Assembly (NCBI GenBank): GCA_017470525.1
Contig: JAFUYM010000040.1
Span: 1-46,309, forward strand
DNA: 46,309 nucleotides
Direction: 5' to 3'
Source: Bacteroidaceae bacterium
GTDB lineage: Bacteria > Bacteroidota > Bacteroidia > Bacteroidales > Bacteroidaceae
The notes under the pieces are model-generated. The model made no database searches. It had not been told where the DNA came from and was given only the letters and a program-made list of their open reading frames with translations. Of this stretch, positions 24,034 to 32,310 are shown piece after piece. Within the stretch, counting starts at the first letter, position 1. The number at the start of each line of letters is the position of its first letter. The translations under genes and the position numbers were made by a program.

Positions 24034-25587
24034 TTAGAGCGATTCGAGGAACTTGATGAGGGCTTCTCGGTCGGCTCTGTCCATCTTCTTGAAGAGATTC
24101 TTGCTGGCTTCGCCTTCGCCACCGTGCCAAAGGATGGCTTCGGTGAAGTTGCGGGCACGTCCATCATGCAGGAAGTGGGTATGTCCGTTCACCTTCTTCT
24201 GCAAGCCGATGCCCCAAAGAGGAGTGGTGCGCCATTCGTTGCCTCGTGCCAAACCGCTCACGTAGTTATCGTTCAAGCCCACGCCCATGATTTCAGAACC
24301 CATGTCGTGAAGCAGATAGTCAGAGTAGGGGTGAATGGTTTGACTGCCGAGCCAAGGGAGTTCGGTCCCATTGAGCAGGGTGGCTCCACGTGGACGAGTG
24401 TGGAGTGTGGTCACGTGGCAAAGGTGGCACTTGGCATTATAGAACGCCTGTTCACCCTTTGTGATGGCATCCCGTTCGCTCACGGTGATGATTGAGCCGT
24501 CAGACTTTGTGAGCGTCACCTGTGTGGTCTTGCTGCCTAAACGACGGGCAGGAACGCCGAGTGAATGCAAGTAGAGGTCCACACATTCCATGTCTTCGGT
24601 GGAGACATCGAGTTGGTCATACGTGAGTCCCATCATGGAACCCTCCACCATCTGGTATTGTCCTTCGCAGATTTCCTCTGGATAGCGCGAGTTGGTGGCA
24701 CCCATGTCGGAAGAGAAACCCAGTTCGACCGTCAGGTCAAGGTGCTGTGCCTTGTTGCCAGAAAGACCAACCCCCTTCACACCTTTCTCGGTGATGTAGT
24801 TGCATTTGCCTGAAATGCCATATTCGGGATAGTTGCTCTTGGCTGCCAATTGCTCAATCTCGTTGCGGTCAATCGCCATCATCTGCCCCATGCCGACGTG
24901 GCGCAAAGGAATGCGGACGGTGCAGAAAAGGTCTTCTGGCTTGATTTCCACAGAGTCTTTCTTGATGTCGTCCCACATCTTCTTGTACCATTGAACCACG
25001 GTGTAGTTGGGTTTGGCGAGTTCATACACTTCCCCGTCGGGGAATTGTCCTTTCTCGTATGCCCAACGCACCTCTAACTTGCCTTCGGCAGTCACACCGT
25101 AGATGGTTTGGTCGTGGAGCACACGACCGTAGTTTTGGAAGAAAACGCCGTTCTTTCTTGCCACATATACAAGCATGGCAGACATTCCATTGGTGCCTGA
25201 ACCATAGACGGGTGTTCCATCATCATCTGTGCCGATGCGATTCCACACACCCGGATTGGTGCGTCCTGCATTCATGTGACAACTGCCGCAGGAATAGCCG
25301 GCATAGACAGGTCCATAGTTGTCGGTCACGTTGTCGTAGAGACGGTCACCCGTGTTGAAGCGGGTGGCGTATGTGCCTGACAACCATTCGGCATCGGTGT
25401 CGAATGCTTTGGACGAGTTCATGAAAATGGTTGATGTGCCAGCCGAGAGCGCGTAGTTCTCGAGTTCTCGCGAGTGGGTTTCCAAAAAGTTGTCCACCCC
25501 CTCCGTGTCGTCCTCGCAGGAAGTGAAAACCGTCACAAGCCCTAGACTCATGGCAAGCCATCCAACACAATTGGTTAATTTACTCAT
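24034..25587 (-). CDS. Di-heme oxidoreductase-like lipoprotein (DUF1111)
   Basis: 517 residues. A lipobox-like FTSC (Cys24) ends the signal peptide. Two heme-c motifs are seen: CGSCH (100-104) in YSCGSCHMNAGRTNPG, and CHLCH (387-391) in FYNAKCHLCHVTTLHTRPRG. The C-terminal region (TPLWGIGLQKKVNGHTHFLH, then DGRARNFTEAILWHGGEGE) is diagnostic of the DUF1111/di-heme oxidoreductase family, related to MauG and di-heme peroxidases. This family is often encoded next to imelysin proteins, as here. Possible roles are iron or copper oxidation or peroxide reduction at the membrane. A hairpin at 25627-25665 lies between it and the imelysin gene. Confidence 0.88.
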   Translation of the reverse strand: MSKLTNCVGWLAMSLGLVTVFTSCEDDTEGVDNFLETHSRELENYALSAGTSTIFMNSSKAFDTDAEWLSGTYATRFNTGDRLYDNVTDNYGPVYAGYSCGSCHMNAGRTNPGVWNRIGTDDDGTPVYGSGTNGMSAMLVYVARKNGVFFQNYGRVLHDQTIYGVTAEGKLEVRWAYEKGQFPDGEVYELAKPNYTVVQWYKKMWDDIKKDSVEIKPEDLFCTVRIPLRHVGMGQMMAIDRNEIEQLAAKSNYPEYGISGKCNYITEKGVKGVGLSGNKAQHLDLTVELGFSSDMGATNSRYPEEICEGQYQMVEGSMMGLTYDQLDVSTEDMECVDLYLHSLGVPARRLGSKTTQVTLTKSDGSIITVSERDAITKGEQAFYNAKCHLCHVTTLHTRPRGATLLNGTELPWLGSQTIHPYSDYLLHDMGSEIMGVGLNDNYVSGLARGNEWRTTPLWGIGLQKKVNGHTHFLHDGRARNFTEAILWHGGEGEASKNLFKKMDRADREALIKFLESL

Positions 25588-25626
25588 ATTTTTAGAATTA
25601 CATGCTTTTCAAAGAGATTGAAAACT

Positions 25627-25665
25627 CATTTCCCCCTTTAACCCACAAGAGTGAAGGGGAAAATG
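25627..25665 (-). repeat. Hairpin between the imelysin and di-heme genes
   Basis: CATTT and CCCCTT (25627-25638) can pair with AAGGGG and AAAATG (25654-25665) with a small bulge and a loop of about 15 nt. There is no long T-run, so it may set 3' mRNA stability within the operon and not terminate it. Confidence 0.45.
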
Positions 25666-25718
25666 TAATCATTTTCCACCTCCACTTTGGATAACTAACA
25701 GGGTTAATAATCGAATGC

Positions 25719-26915
25719 TTATTTAACGGTGCGTGGTTGTCCGTCCTTGTAGAGCAGGAACTCCAACGTGTGGAAACCACGGAGTGACTGAGCAGCCTCG
25801 ATGGCTTCGCTGTCCTCGTCGTAGTCACCTGACCATTCCATTTCTGACCATTTCTGCGATTTGAGCAGGTTGGCAATGCCGACAGCATCGAGTGGCCAAG
25901 AGTCCATGTTGGGGTCGAGACCTAACTCTGACACAGGACCGAAGAGGAATGCCTCAGAAGACTCCCAAGGCTGACGTGCATCGATCCATGCGGCACATGC
26001 TGCCTCGAAGGCACTGTTGGAAGGATTGGCTTGTAATGCTTTCACCGCAGTGAGCAGGGCATTGTTCTTCTCCACCAAATCCTTGTAAGTGGGCAGTGCC
26101 ACCACATCTACGAACTGATTAACGATGGCTTGTGCATCTTCCTCAGAGAGGTTGTCCTCGATGACACCCTTCAGTGCTTCGAGGCTTGCTGTCAAAGTAG
26201 CACATGCCTCCATTGCCTCTTCTGCTTCCTCAGAACCGATGTTGTTGCGGAAAGGTTGTGGGATGGCATCAATGGCGTTCCATGCAGCAATCGCATTAGT
26301 GTAAACAGCGGCACTGGCTTCGATAAGCGTGTTATTTCTGCTTGCCATCAGTGTGTACATGATGGAAGGGCTGGTCAATGACTGAGGAACAATCTGATTG
26401 GGGTCGCCTTCAAAACGCGTACCACAAATGGAATTGATGATGGAGAGGATGTTGTTCTTGTAGTCATCGCGAGAGTGCCAAGAGTACCAAGACTCCACTG
26501 CGTAGAGTGCCTTGTTCTTCTGACCGGAAGTCCAATAATCGACTGGCTCACCGATTTTTGCGGTACCAACTTCATTGGCAATGTCGATGCATCCGTCGAT
26601 AATCTGCTCCACACAACCTACAGCGGAAGTGAAACCTGATGCAGAGGTATGATTCTTGAAGGCTTCAGCAAAACTGCCTTTCCATTCATCATAGAGATTC
26701 TTTGAGTCGTTGGTCAGCAACTGAGCCACATTCACAGCATAATTACCCCAAGCGGCTGCGTTGGAAGAAGTGTAGTCAAGGCTTTGAGCCTCTTCTTCCG
26801 TTAACTCTGTTTCATTGTTACCATTGTTGTTGTTGTCATCGTCGTCGCCACATGAAACGACCGAGAAACCGAGTCCCAAAACGAGGAGACCCATAAGAAG
26901 GAAATTCTTTTTCAT
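25719..26915 (-). CDS. Imelysin-family (M75-like) lipoprotein
   Basis: 398 residues. The lipobox VVSC (Cys22) is followed by an Asp/Asn-rich spacer (DDDDNNNNGNN). Two helical-bundle halves follow. The family signature GxHxxE appears as GFHTLE at 380-385, and the segment WIDARQPWESSEAFLFGPVS with DPNMDSWPLD (about 311-345) is typical. Imelysin-like proteins are linked to iron uptake (EfeO relatives), and their conserved His/Glu probably bind metal. It is second in the operon, between the first porin and the di-heme gene, which supports a metal-handling role. Confidence 0.92.
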   Translation of the reverse strand: MKKNFLLMGLLVLGLGFSVVSCGDDDDNNNNGNNETELTEEEAQSLDYTSSNAAAWGNYAVNVAQLLTNDSKNLYDEWKGSFAEAFKNHTSASGFTSAVGCVEQIIDGCIDIANEVGTAKIGEPVDYWTSGQKNKALYAVESWYSWHSRDDYKNNILSIINSICGTRFEGDPNQIVPQSLTSPSIMYTLMASRNNTLIEASAAVYTNAIAAWNAIDAIPQPFRNNIGSEEAEEAMEACATLTASLEALKGVIEDNLSEEDAQAIVNQFVDVVALPTYKDLVEKNNALLTAVKALQANPSNSAFEAACAAWIDARQPWESSEAFLFGPVSELGLDPNMDSWPLDAVGIANLLKSQKWSEMEWSGDYDEDSEAIEAAQSLRGFHTLEFLLYKDGQPRTVK

Positions 26916-26972
26916 TTTTTCTGTTTTTTATTGTTAGTTATTGATTTTCAATGATTCAATTGTTTGCCGTTC

Positions 26973-28283
26973 TCACTTCTTCCAGAACCATCCTGCCCAT
27001 GCTACGCCAATGGCAAACTCGTTCTCGTTGTTGTATTTGCCACCACCGATGCGACGGCTCGTGTAGTCGGCTTTCACCACCAATTGGGGCAGCGCGCGCC
27101 AGTTCATGCCCACCACCCACATGGAAGTCTTCAGACGGTCATCTGCCACATAGGGCGAGAGAACGTCTTCCTGAGCGTTGTAGTATTCATAACGCCCAAA
27201 AGGAATCAGTTTCGGACAGCGGGCATCGTTCACAATGCCTTGGATGTTCAAACCCAGTTCTCCGCCGAAAGCCACCGCCTTGTGAGCCACGGGCGTGAGG
27301 CGAGAGTAGGGCGATTTGTTGCTGAGTTTACCGTTTTTGCTGCTGAGCACATTGCTGTTGGTGAGGTTGCCCCACAGGAAGTTGGCACGTGTCTCCACAT
27401 ATTTATTGATATACTGTCCGTCGAGGTTGTAGATGCGTACAGGCATCTTTCCAAGCCCATCATACGTCTGGCTCTTGTCGGCATTGTCACCCACATTGGC
27501 ACAGTAGTAGAACGCTGCACCGAGACGAAGTCCCTGCACACCGCGCCAGTTGATTCTTGCCACATAGGCAGGGCTGGTGAAGTTCTCCTCCTCAAAGATG
27601 CCCTGCTTGCCGCCTGCCGCCCATGTGTTGCGGTCGAAGCCGTTCGCGTTCAAGCCGTTCACAATCTGCACCTGATAGTCGAAAGTGGCATACTTCTTTC
27701 CGAAAGTTCCGAAGAACTCCAAGCCTGTCTCATGCCATGTGTTCGGCAGGATGGTTGTCTCACCTTCAGGGCGAACCGTGCCGAAGAAGTTGACTGGCTC
27801 ATGATGTGAATTGTTCTGACCAACAGGCACGATGATGTGACCTGCACGAACATTGAAGGCTCTGTCTATCAGTCGGGTAATGTGGAATTGTTCCAGTGCC
27901 ACTTCACCTCCACGTTCCACCTCGGTTTCATACTCACCGTTTTCCGTGTTCTCCAGTTCGTAAGCCGTTCCGACGCCACCGCTCTCGAACTCGATTTCTG
28001 CACCGAGAATCCATTTGTCTGTGAATTTGTAGTCGCCAGCAATGACGAATCGGGGAATGCTGATGGTGTTGCGGCGTTCCTTCGGATTACCTTCCGAAGC
28101 ACCATAAAAACGGTTGCTGCCATAATTCTTGAAGGCTGCCACCATTTCGCCATAACCACCAATGCGGAACTTGTTCCATCCGCCATACTGAATGCTGTCT
28201 TGTGATGCTTGTGCCATGACGTTGCCTGACAGAGCAATGGCACCCATTATCAATGTACCTCTTAATACTCTATTAATACTCAT
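26973..28283 (-). CDS. Outer-membrane porin, first gene of the operon
   Basis: 436 residues with a signal peptide (about 1-25, ending NVMAQA) and beta-barrel strands to the C-terminus (FAIGVAWAGWFWKK). Segments such as FRIGGYGEMVAAFKNYG, FTDKWILGAEIEFESGG and RAGHIIVPVGQNNSHHEPVN fit Bacteroidetes putative porins. It probably opens the outer membrane to a substrate handled by the imelysin and di-heme lipoproteins. The promoter at 28309-28346 carries the same upstream motif as feoAB. Confidence 0.82.
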   Translation of the reverse strand: MSINRVLRGTLIMGAIALSGNVMAQASQDSIQYGGWNKFRIGGYGEMVAAFKNYGSNRFYGASEGNPKERRNTISIPRFVIAGDYKFTDKWILGAEIEFESGGVGTAYELENTENGEYETEVERGGEVALEQFHITRLIDRAFNVRAGHIIVPVGQNNSHHEPVNFFGTVRPEGETTILPNTWHETGLEFFGTFGKKYATFDYQVQIVNGLNANGFDRNTWAAGGKQGIFEEENFTSPAYVARINWRGVQGLRLGAAFYYCANVGDNADKSQTYDGLGKMPVRIYNLDGQYINKYVETRANFLWGNLTNSNVLSSKNGKLSNKSPYSRLTPVAHKAVAFGGELGLNIQGIVNDARCPKLIPFGRYEYYNAQEDVLSPYVADDRLKTSMWVVGMNWRALPQLVVKADYTSRRIGGGKYNNENEFAIGVAWAGWFWKK

Positions 28284-28308
28284 TGCATCGGTAATTTTGA
28301 AATCGAGT

Positions 28309-28346
28309 GCAAAGTTACCGACATTAAAAAACCTTCACAATACCCA
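28309..28346 (-). promoter_or_regulatory. Promoter of the porin-imelysin-cytochrome operon
   Basis: TGGGTATTG (28338-28346), whose TTG serves as the -33 element, then 20 nt and TAACTTTGC (28309-28317). The feoAB promoter has the same layout. Confidence 0.75.
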
Positions 28347-28451
28347 ATTTTGGTAAAAAGGCACATGAAAATGAGTATTTTTTCGTTTCCGATACCCACT
28401 CCAACAAAAGAGATACCCAAACTTTTTGCCGTTATACCCAATTTTGAGTAT
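28340..28451. promoter_or_regulatory. Phased ATACCCA operator-like repeats
   Basis: ATACCCA begins at 28340, 28392, 28413 and 28434. The last three are exactly 21 bp apart, and 28340 is 52 bp (about five helical turns) from 28392. An opposite-facing copy, ATGAGTAT, begins at 28371, another 21 bp away. The outermost site is part of an imperfect 18-bp palindrome (28434-28451) and the innermost of one at 28341-28355. Sites on one DNA face suggest cooperative binding by a regulator. This is the main content of the 330-nt gap 28284-28613, with palindrome copy C. Confidence 0.6.
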
Positions 28452-28494
28452 CGGTTTCGGTGGTTGTCGAGGCTCCCGGTTCTCTTCTATGTAA

Positions 28495-28526
28495 GCACCC
28501 ACAAAGTTCGCGAGCCTTGTGGGTGC
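28495..28526. repeat. Palindromic repeat, copy C
   Basis: Perfect 10-bp arms (28495-28504 with 28517-28526). It matches copies A and B at 27 of 31 positions in the same orientation. A related half element (CTTCGTGGGTGTAGGCTC) follows at 28538-28555. Confidence 0.75.
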
Positions 28527-28613
28527 AGGCTCATGAACTTCGTGGGTGTAGGCTCAAAGGGCGGCAAGGTGCGCGCTTTGAGAGGATGTGGAATCAGGGT
28601 GATTGGCTGATTG

Positions 28614-28787
28614 TCAGCCTTGTTTTTCACAGGGCTTGTCGTTGCAATGACAAACACCTCCACTATGAGGGCAAGAGCCACAATTGCAGCCCTTGTTCTT
28701 GCCCGAAAACTGCCGATAGAAGTAGCGGATGAGCACCGCTGCGGTGGCGGCAAGGATGAGATAAACGATGAGGTCTTGAATGCCCAT
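28614..28787 (-). CDS. FeoB-associated Cys-rich membrane protein
   Basis: 57 residues, starting 10 nt after the feoAB stop. One transmembrane helix (residues 4-22, DLIVYLILAATAAVLIRYF) is followed by a basic stretch and a Cys-rich tail (CNCGSCPHSGGVCHCNDKPC). This matches the small FeoB-associated Cys-rich family found next to feoB in many anaerobes. It may stabilise FeoB or bind ferrous iron or an iron-sulfur cluster. Confidence 0.9.
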   Translation of the reverse strand: MGIQDLIVYLILAATAAVLIRYFYRQFSGKNKGCNCGSCPHSGGVCHCNDKPCEKQG

Positions 28788-28796
28788 AAGCGTCTG

Positions 28797-31112
28797 TCAG
28801 AAAAGAGAACCGATTTGATAAACAGCCATTGAGGTGAGCCAGGCAAGCAGGGTGGTGTAAAGGGCGGTGAAACCTGCCCACTTCCAACGACCCGACTCGT
28901 TTTTGATGCCGATGCAGGTGGGGATGCAGGGGAAGTAGAGCAACACAAACACCATAAAGGCAAAGGCAGCCAGAGTGCTCATGCCGCTGGTGGTGATGTC
29001 GCCATGATAGAGCACAGCCATTGTGCTCGCCACAATTTCTTTGGCACCGACACCCGTGATGAGTGCCACGCCTTCCTTCCACTGCAAGCCGCATGGACGG
29101 ATGATTGGTTCGATGAACTTACCGATTTGCCCGATGTAACTGAGTTCCATCTGCTGTTCCTCAGTCGCCTCAGCGTGATGGGGGAAGTAACTGAGTGCCC
29201 ACACCACGATGCTGGCAACCAGAATGGTCGTACCCATCTTCTTCAGATACTGCTTGCCTTTCTCCCACGTGTGACGGCTCACGCTCTTGGCAGACGGCAT
29301 ACGGTAGGGAGGCAACTCCATCACGAAAGGACTGCTTTCGCCCCTCACCACAAAGCGGCTGAACAACTTTGCCATCAGCACACTGAACACGATGCCGATG
29401 AGGTACATGCCAAACAGGATGAGTGCCGAATTTTTCGGGAAGAAGGCGGTGATGATGATGATGTAAACGGGCAGTCGGGCAGAGCAAGACATGAGCGGGA
29501 TGATGAGCATCGTGATGAGCCTCGACTTGCGGTCTTCGATGGTGCGGGTCGCCATGATGGCAGGAATGTTGCAGCCAAAACCCATAATCATGGGGATGAA
29601 CGACTTGCCGTGCAAGCCCATGCGGTGCATGATTTTGTCCATGATAAAGGCAGCGCGCGCCATGTAGCCGCTGTCCTCCATCCACGAGATGAACGCATAG
29701 AGAATCATGATGTTAGGCAGGAAGACTATCACGCTGCCCACACCGCTGATGATGCCATCGACAATGAGGTCTTTCAGCGAACCCTCGGGCATCCACTCAC
29801 CCACGATTCCACCGAGCCATTCCACACCCATGTCTATCCAATCCATCGGGTATTGACCGATGTTGAACGTGCAGAAGAACATGAGATACATGAGCAGCAG
29901 GAAGATGGGATAGCCCCACACCTGATGGGTGACCACGGCATCGATGCGCTTGGTCATCAACCGCTTGTAGCGATGCACTTTCTGGAAGGTCTCCTTCATT
30001 GCACCTTGCACGAAGCCATACTTCGCGTCGGTGATGGCAGATTCGCTGTCCTCGTCGATTTCTTTCTGAATGGCACGTTGACAGGCATCCCTCTCGGCAA
30101 GGATGGCGGCTTGGTTATCCAACTGGCGGATGATGCTCTCCACCTGACGGTCGTTCTCCAAAAGTTTGATGGCAAGGAAGCGAGCCGAATAGTTCTGGTG
30201 GGGCTCTGGATTTTGGCGGATGAGAGCCTCGACCTTGGCAATGTTCTCTTCGAGCAACACTCCATGATTCACGTGGATATGTCTGGCAATCTTTTGCTTA
30301 CCCTCCGTGATTTCGATGATTTGATGAAAGAGTTCCTTCACGCCTTCACCCGTGCGACCGACGGTTGGAACGATTGGCACACCGAGCAGGGTGCCGAGTT
30401 GATGGCGGTCAAGTTGGTTGCCGCTTTCGCGCAGTTCGTCATACATGTTCAGTGCCATAATCATCGGCACGTCCATGTCGATGAGTTGGGTGGTCAGGTA
30501 GAGGTTGCGCTCCAGATTGCTGGCATCCACCACGTTGATGATGATGTCGGGATGCTGCTCGATGATGTATTTGCGCACATACAGTTCTTCGGGCGTGTAG
30601 GCAGACAGGGAATAAGTGCCGGGGAGGTCCACCAGATTGAAGTGATACCCCTCGAAGTCAAAGTGTCCTGCCTTGGCATCGACGGTCACACCCGAATAGT
30701 TGCCCACCCGTTCGTGGGCACCGCTGGCAATGTTGAACAGCGAGGTCTTTCCGCAGTTGGGGTTACCGACGAACACGGCGGTCAGTTCATGCTCTTTCAC
30801 ACGAGCCAAACGATGGATGACATCCTCGCATTCATCGGCAGGGATGCCTTTCTGTTCAGGGTGCGAAGCCTCCCATTCCTTTGCCTCTTCTTCGCTGACC
30901 ACCTCGACCAGTTCTGCCTCCGCACGGCGCAAACTGACCTCATAATCCATGATTTTGTATTTCACGGGGTCGTGCAGCGGAGCGTTGAGCAACACTTCCA
31001 CACTCTTCCCTTTGATAAAGCCCATTTCGACGATGCGTTTGCGGAAACCTCCGTGTCCCATCACACGTACAATCACGCCCTTCTCGCCCGTCTTTAATGC
31101 CGAGAGTTTCAT
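28797..31112 (-). CDS. feoB: Ferrous iron transporter, FeoA-FeoB fusion
   Basis: 771 residues from the ATG at 31112 (MKLSALKTGE). Residues 1-75 are a FeoA (SH3-like) domain. The G domain has G1 GNPNCGKT (116-123), G3 DLPG and G4 NMYD. The membrane part has typical FeoB segments (MGFGCNIPAIMATRTIED, PLMSCSARLPVYI, TGVGAKEIVASTMAVLY). It takes up Fe2+ across the inner membrane with GTP-dependent gating. FeoA fused in front of FeoB is common in Bacteroidetes. The 17-codon upstream extension is excluded by the promoter at 31132-31169. The gene is divergent from the hemerythrin-LuxR regulator gene and followed by the Cys-rich partner. Confidence 0.97.
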   Translation of the reverse strand: MKLSALKTGEKGVIVRVMGHGGFRKRIVEMGFIKGKSVEVLLNAPLHDPVKYKIMDYEVSLRRAEAELVEVVSEEEAKEWEASHPEQKGIPADECEDVIHRLARVKEHELTAVFVGNPNCGKTSLFNIASGAHERVGNYSGVTVDAKAGHFDFEGYHFNLVDLPGTYSLSAYTPEELYVRKYIIEQHPDIIINVVDASNLERNLYLTTQLIDMDVPMIMALNMYDELRESGNQLDRHQLGTLLGVPIVPTVGRTGEGVKELFHQIIEITEGKQKIARHIHVNHGVLLEENIAKVEALIRQNPEPHQNYSARFLAIKLLENDRQVESIIRQLDNQAAILAERDACQRAIQKEIDEDSESAITDAKYGFVQGAMKETFQKVHRYKRLMTKRIDAVVTHQVWGYPIFLLLMYLMFFCTFNIGQYPMDWIDMGVEWLGGIVGEWMPEGSLKDLIVDGIISGVGSVIVFLPNIMILYAFISWMEDSGYMARAAFIMDKIMHRMGLHGKSFIPMIMGFGCNIPAIMATRTIEDRKSRLITMLIIPLMSCSARLPVYIIIITAFFPKNSALILFGMYLIGIVFSVLMAKLFSRFVVRGESSPFVMELPPYRMPSAKSVSRHTWEKGKQYLKKMGTTILVASIVVWALSYFPHHAEATEEQQMELSYIGQIGKFIEPIIRPCGLQWKEGVALITGVGAKEIVASTMAVLYHGDITTSGMSTLAAFAFMVFVLLYFPCIPTCIGIKNESGRWKWAGFTALYTTLLAWLTSMAVYQIGSLF

Positions 31113-31131
31113 GTCCTTTTTAATTTTGTGT

Positions 31132-31169
31132 GCAAAGTTACCACCTTTATCTTTGCAAAACAATACTCA
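31132..31169 (-). promoter_or_regulatory. Promoter of feoAB
   Basis: TGAGTATTG (31161-31169) with TTG as the -33 element, 20 nt, then TAACTTTGC (31132-31140). The layout and the TGRGTAT motif match the promoter of the porin-imelysin operon. Confidence 0.75.
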
Positions 31170-31239
31170 TTTGTCGGTAATTTCTGCCCGAATCGGAAAA
31201 TAATCCTTCATTTATCGCCCCTAATTCCCAATTCTTCAC

Positions 31240-31248
31240 TAACTTTGC
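31240..31248 (+). promoter_or_regulatory. -7 box TAACTTTGC for the hemerythrin-LuxR gene
   Basis: Exact -7 box, 65 nt before the ATG at 31314. It does not carry the TGRGTAT motif. The divergent feoAB promoter is about 100 bp away. Confidence 0.65.
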
Positions 31249-31313
31249 ATTGTATTAGCATTAAGGTTTACGTGATTCTGAATAGTATTTACCCTCAAAA
31301 CACATTCAGAATT

Positions 31314-32294
31314 ATGGTTACGTACAGAAAAAGTTATATGGCTGGTCAATACAAGTCAACAGACAAACTTAGTTATGTGATTGCCAATGACTATCGCCTT
31401 CTGCAGGTGATGAGCCGATTCGGCATTTCCTTGGGTTTTGGTGAGAAAACTATCATGGAAGTGTGCCGCCAGTGCGGTGTGGATGCTGACACATTCCTGA
31501 CTATCATCAACTATGTGAAGGACGGAGCGGAAAACCGTCCGCAGCGTGTGGACAAGGTGAGTGTAGCCTCTGTGTTGGGGTATCTGAAACGTACCCACAC
31601 CTATTTTCTCGGCTATCTGTTCACCAACATCCGCTTTCATCTGCTCAATGCCATTGACTGCTCGGTGCAGAACGAGATTGCCTTTCTTGTGCTCAAGTTC
31701 TTCGATGAATACGTCGAAGAGGTGCGCAAACACATGGAGTATGAGGAATCGACGGTGTATGCTTATGTGCAGAAACTGCTTGATGGCGAATTTGTCTCCA
31801 TCGACAACAGCCACCTGCTTTCCCGCCACCATGAAGCCATCGAGAGCAAACTGAAAGAGTTGAAGAACCTGTTCATGCAGTACTATCCGCAAACGGAGAA
31901 CAATGAAAAACTGAATGCGGTCATCATCTCCATCTATCAGGCAGAAGAGGATTTGAGCATCCACAGCATGGTGGAGGACAATATCTTCGTGCCAGCCGTT
32001 CGTCGTCTGGAGCATCAGGCGAGATTGCGGCAGCCAGCCGACGACGACCCGCAAAATGGCGGTGCGTCGGGTGGAAACGAAGAACAACTTTCGGAGCGTG
32101 AAAAGGAAATCGTTGCTTGTGTGGCAAAAGGCTTGGCAAACAAGGAAATTGCCGACCAACTCTGCCTCTCTGTCAACACCGTCACCACCCATCGCCGCAA
32201 CATCGCCCGCAAATTGCAGATTCATTCACCTGCGGGTATCACGATTTATGCCATCGTGAACAAACTGGTGACATTGAACGAAGTGAATATATGA
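31314..32294 (+). CDS. RIC-like hemerythrin domain fused to a LuxR-type HTH regulator
   Basis: 326 residues. Residues 19-68 resemble the N-terminal ScdA/RIC domain ([20 protein letters not shown]) but without its paired Cys. Residues 90-235 form a hemerythrin-like four-helix bundle with metal-ligand candidates H95, H140 and E143/E144 (HMEYEE), H172 or H173, H217 and E221 ([11 protein letters not shown]), as in YtfE/RIC di-iron proteins. After a Gly/Asn linker, residues 258-320 are a LuxR HTH ([40 protein letters not shown]). A di-iron sensor of iron, NO or oxygen that controls transcription is the likely role (inference). It is divergent from feoAB and ends 16 nt before gmd. An alternative start is the ATG at 31338. 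Confidence 0.85.
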   Translation: MVTYRKSYMAGQYKSTDKLSYVIANDYRLLQVMSRFGISLGFGEKTIMEVCRQCGVDADTFLTIINYVKDGAENRPQRVDKVSVASVLGYLKRTHTYFLGYLFTNIRFHLLNAIDCSVQNEIAFLVLKFFDEYVEEVRKHMEYEESTVYAYVQKLLDGEFVSIDNSHLLSRHHEAIESKLKELKNLFMQYYPQTENNEKLNAVIISIYQAEEDLSIHSMVEDNIFVPAVRRLEHQARLRQPADDDPQNGGASGGNEEQLSEREKEIVACVAKGLANKEIADQLCLSVNTVTTHRRNIARKLQIHSPAGITIYAIVNKLVTLNEVNI

Positions 32295-32310
32295 TTCATA
32301 TATTATATTT

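Noticed and set aside
28487-29094. Minus-strand frames of 143-158 codons near the feoB 3' end
   Set aside because: Out of frame with FeoB and the 57-residue Cys-rich protein, both of which have clear family matches.
29004-31097. 697-codon open frame on the plus strand opposite feoAB
   Set aside because: It mirrors the FeoAB gene, is rich in His, Asp and Val as expected for an antisense frame, and has no promoter or family pattern.
31128-31313. Extended N-terminus of the hemerythrin-LuxR protein
   Set aside because: The extension covers the -7 box at 31240-31248 and has no family similarity, so the start at 31314 or 31338 is preferred.
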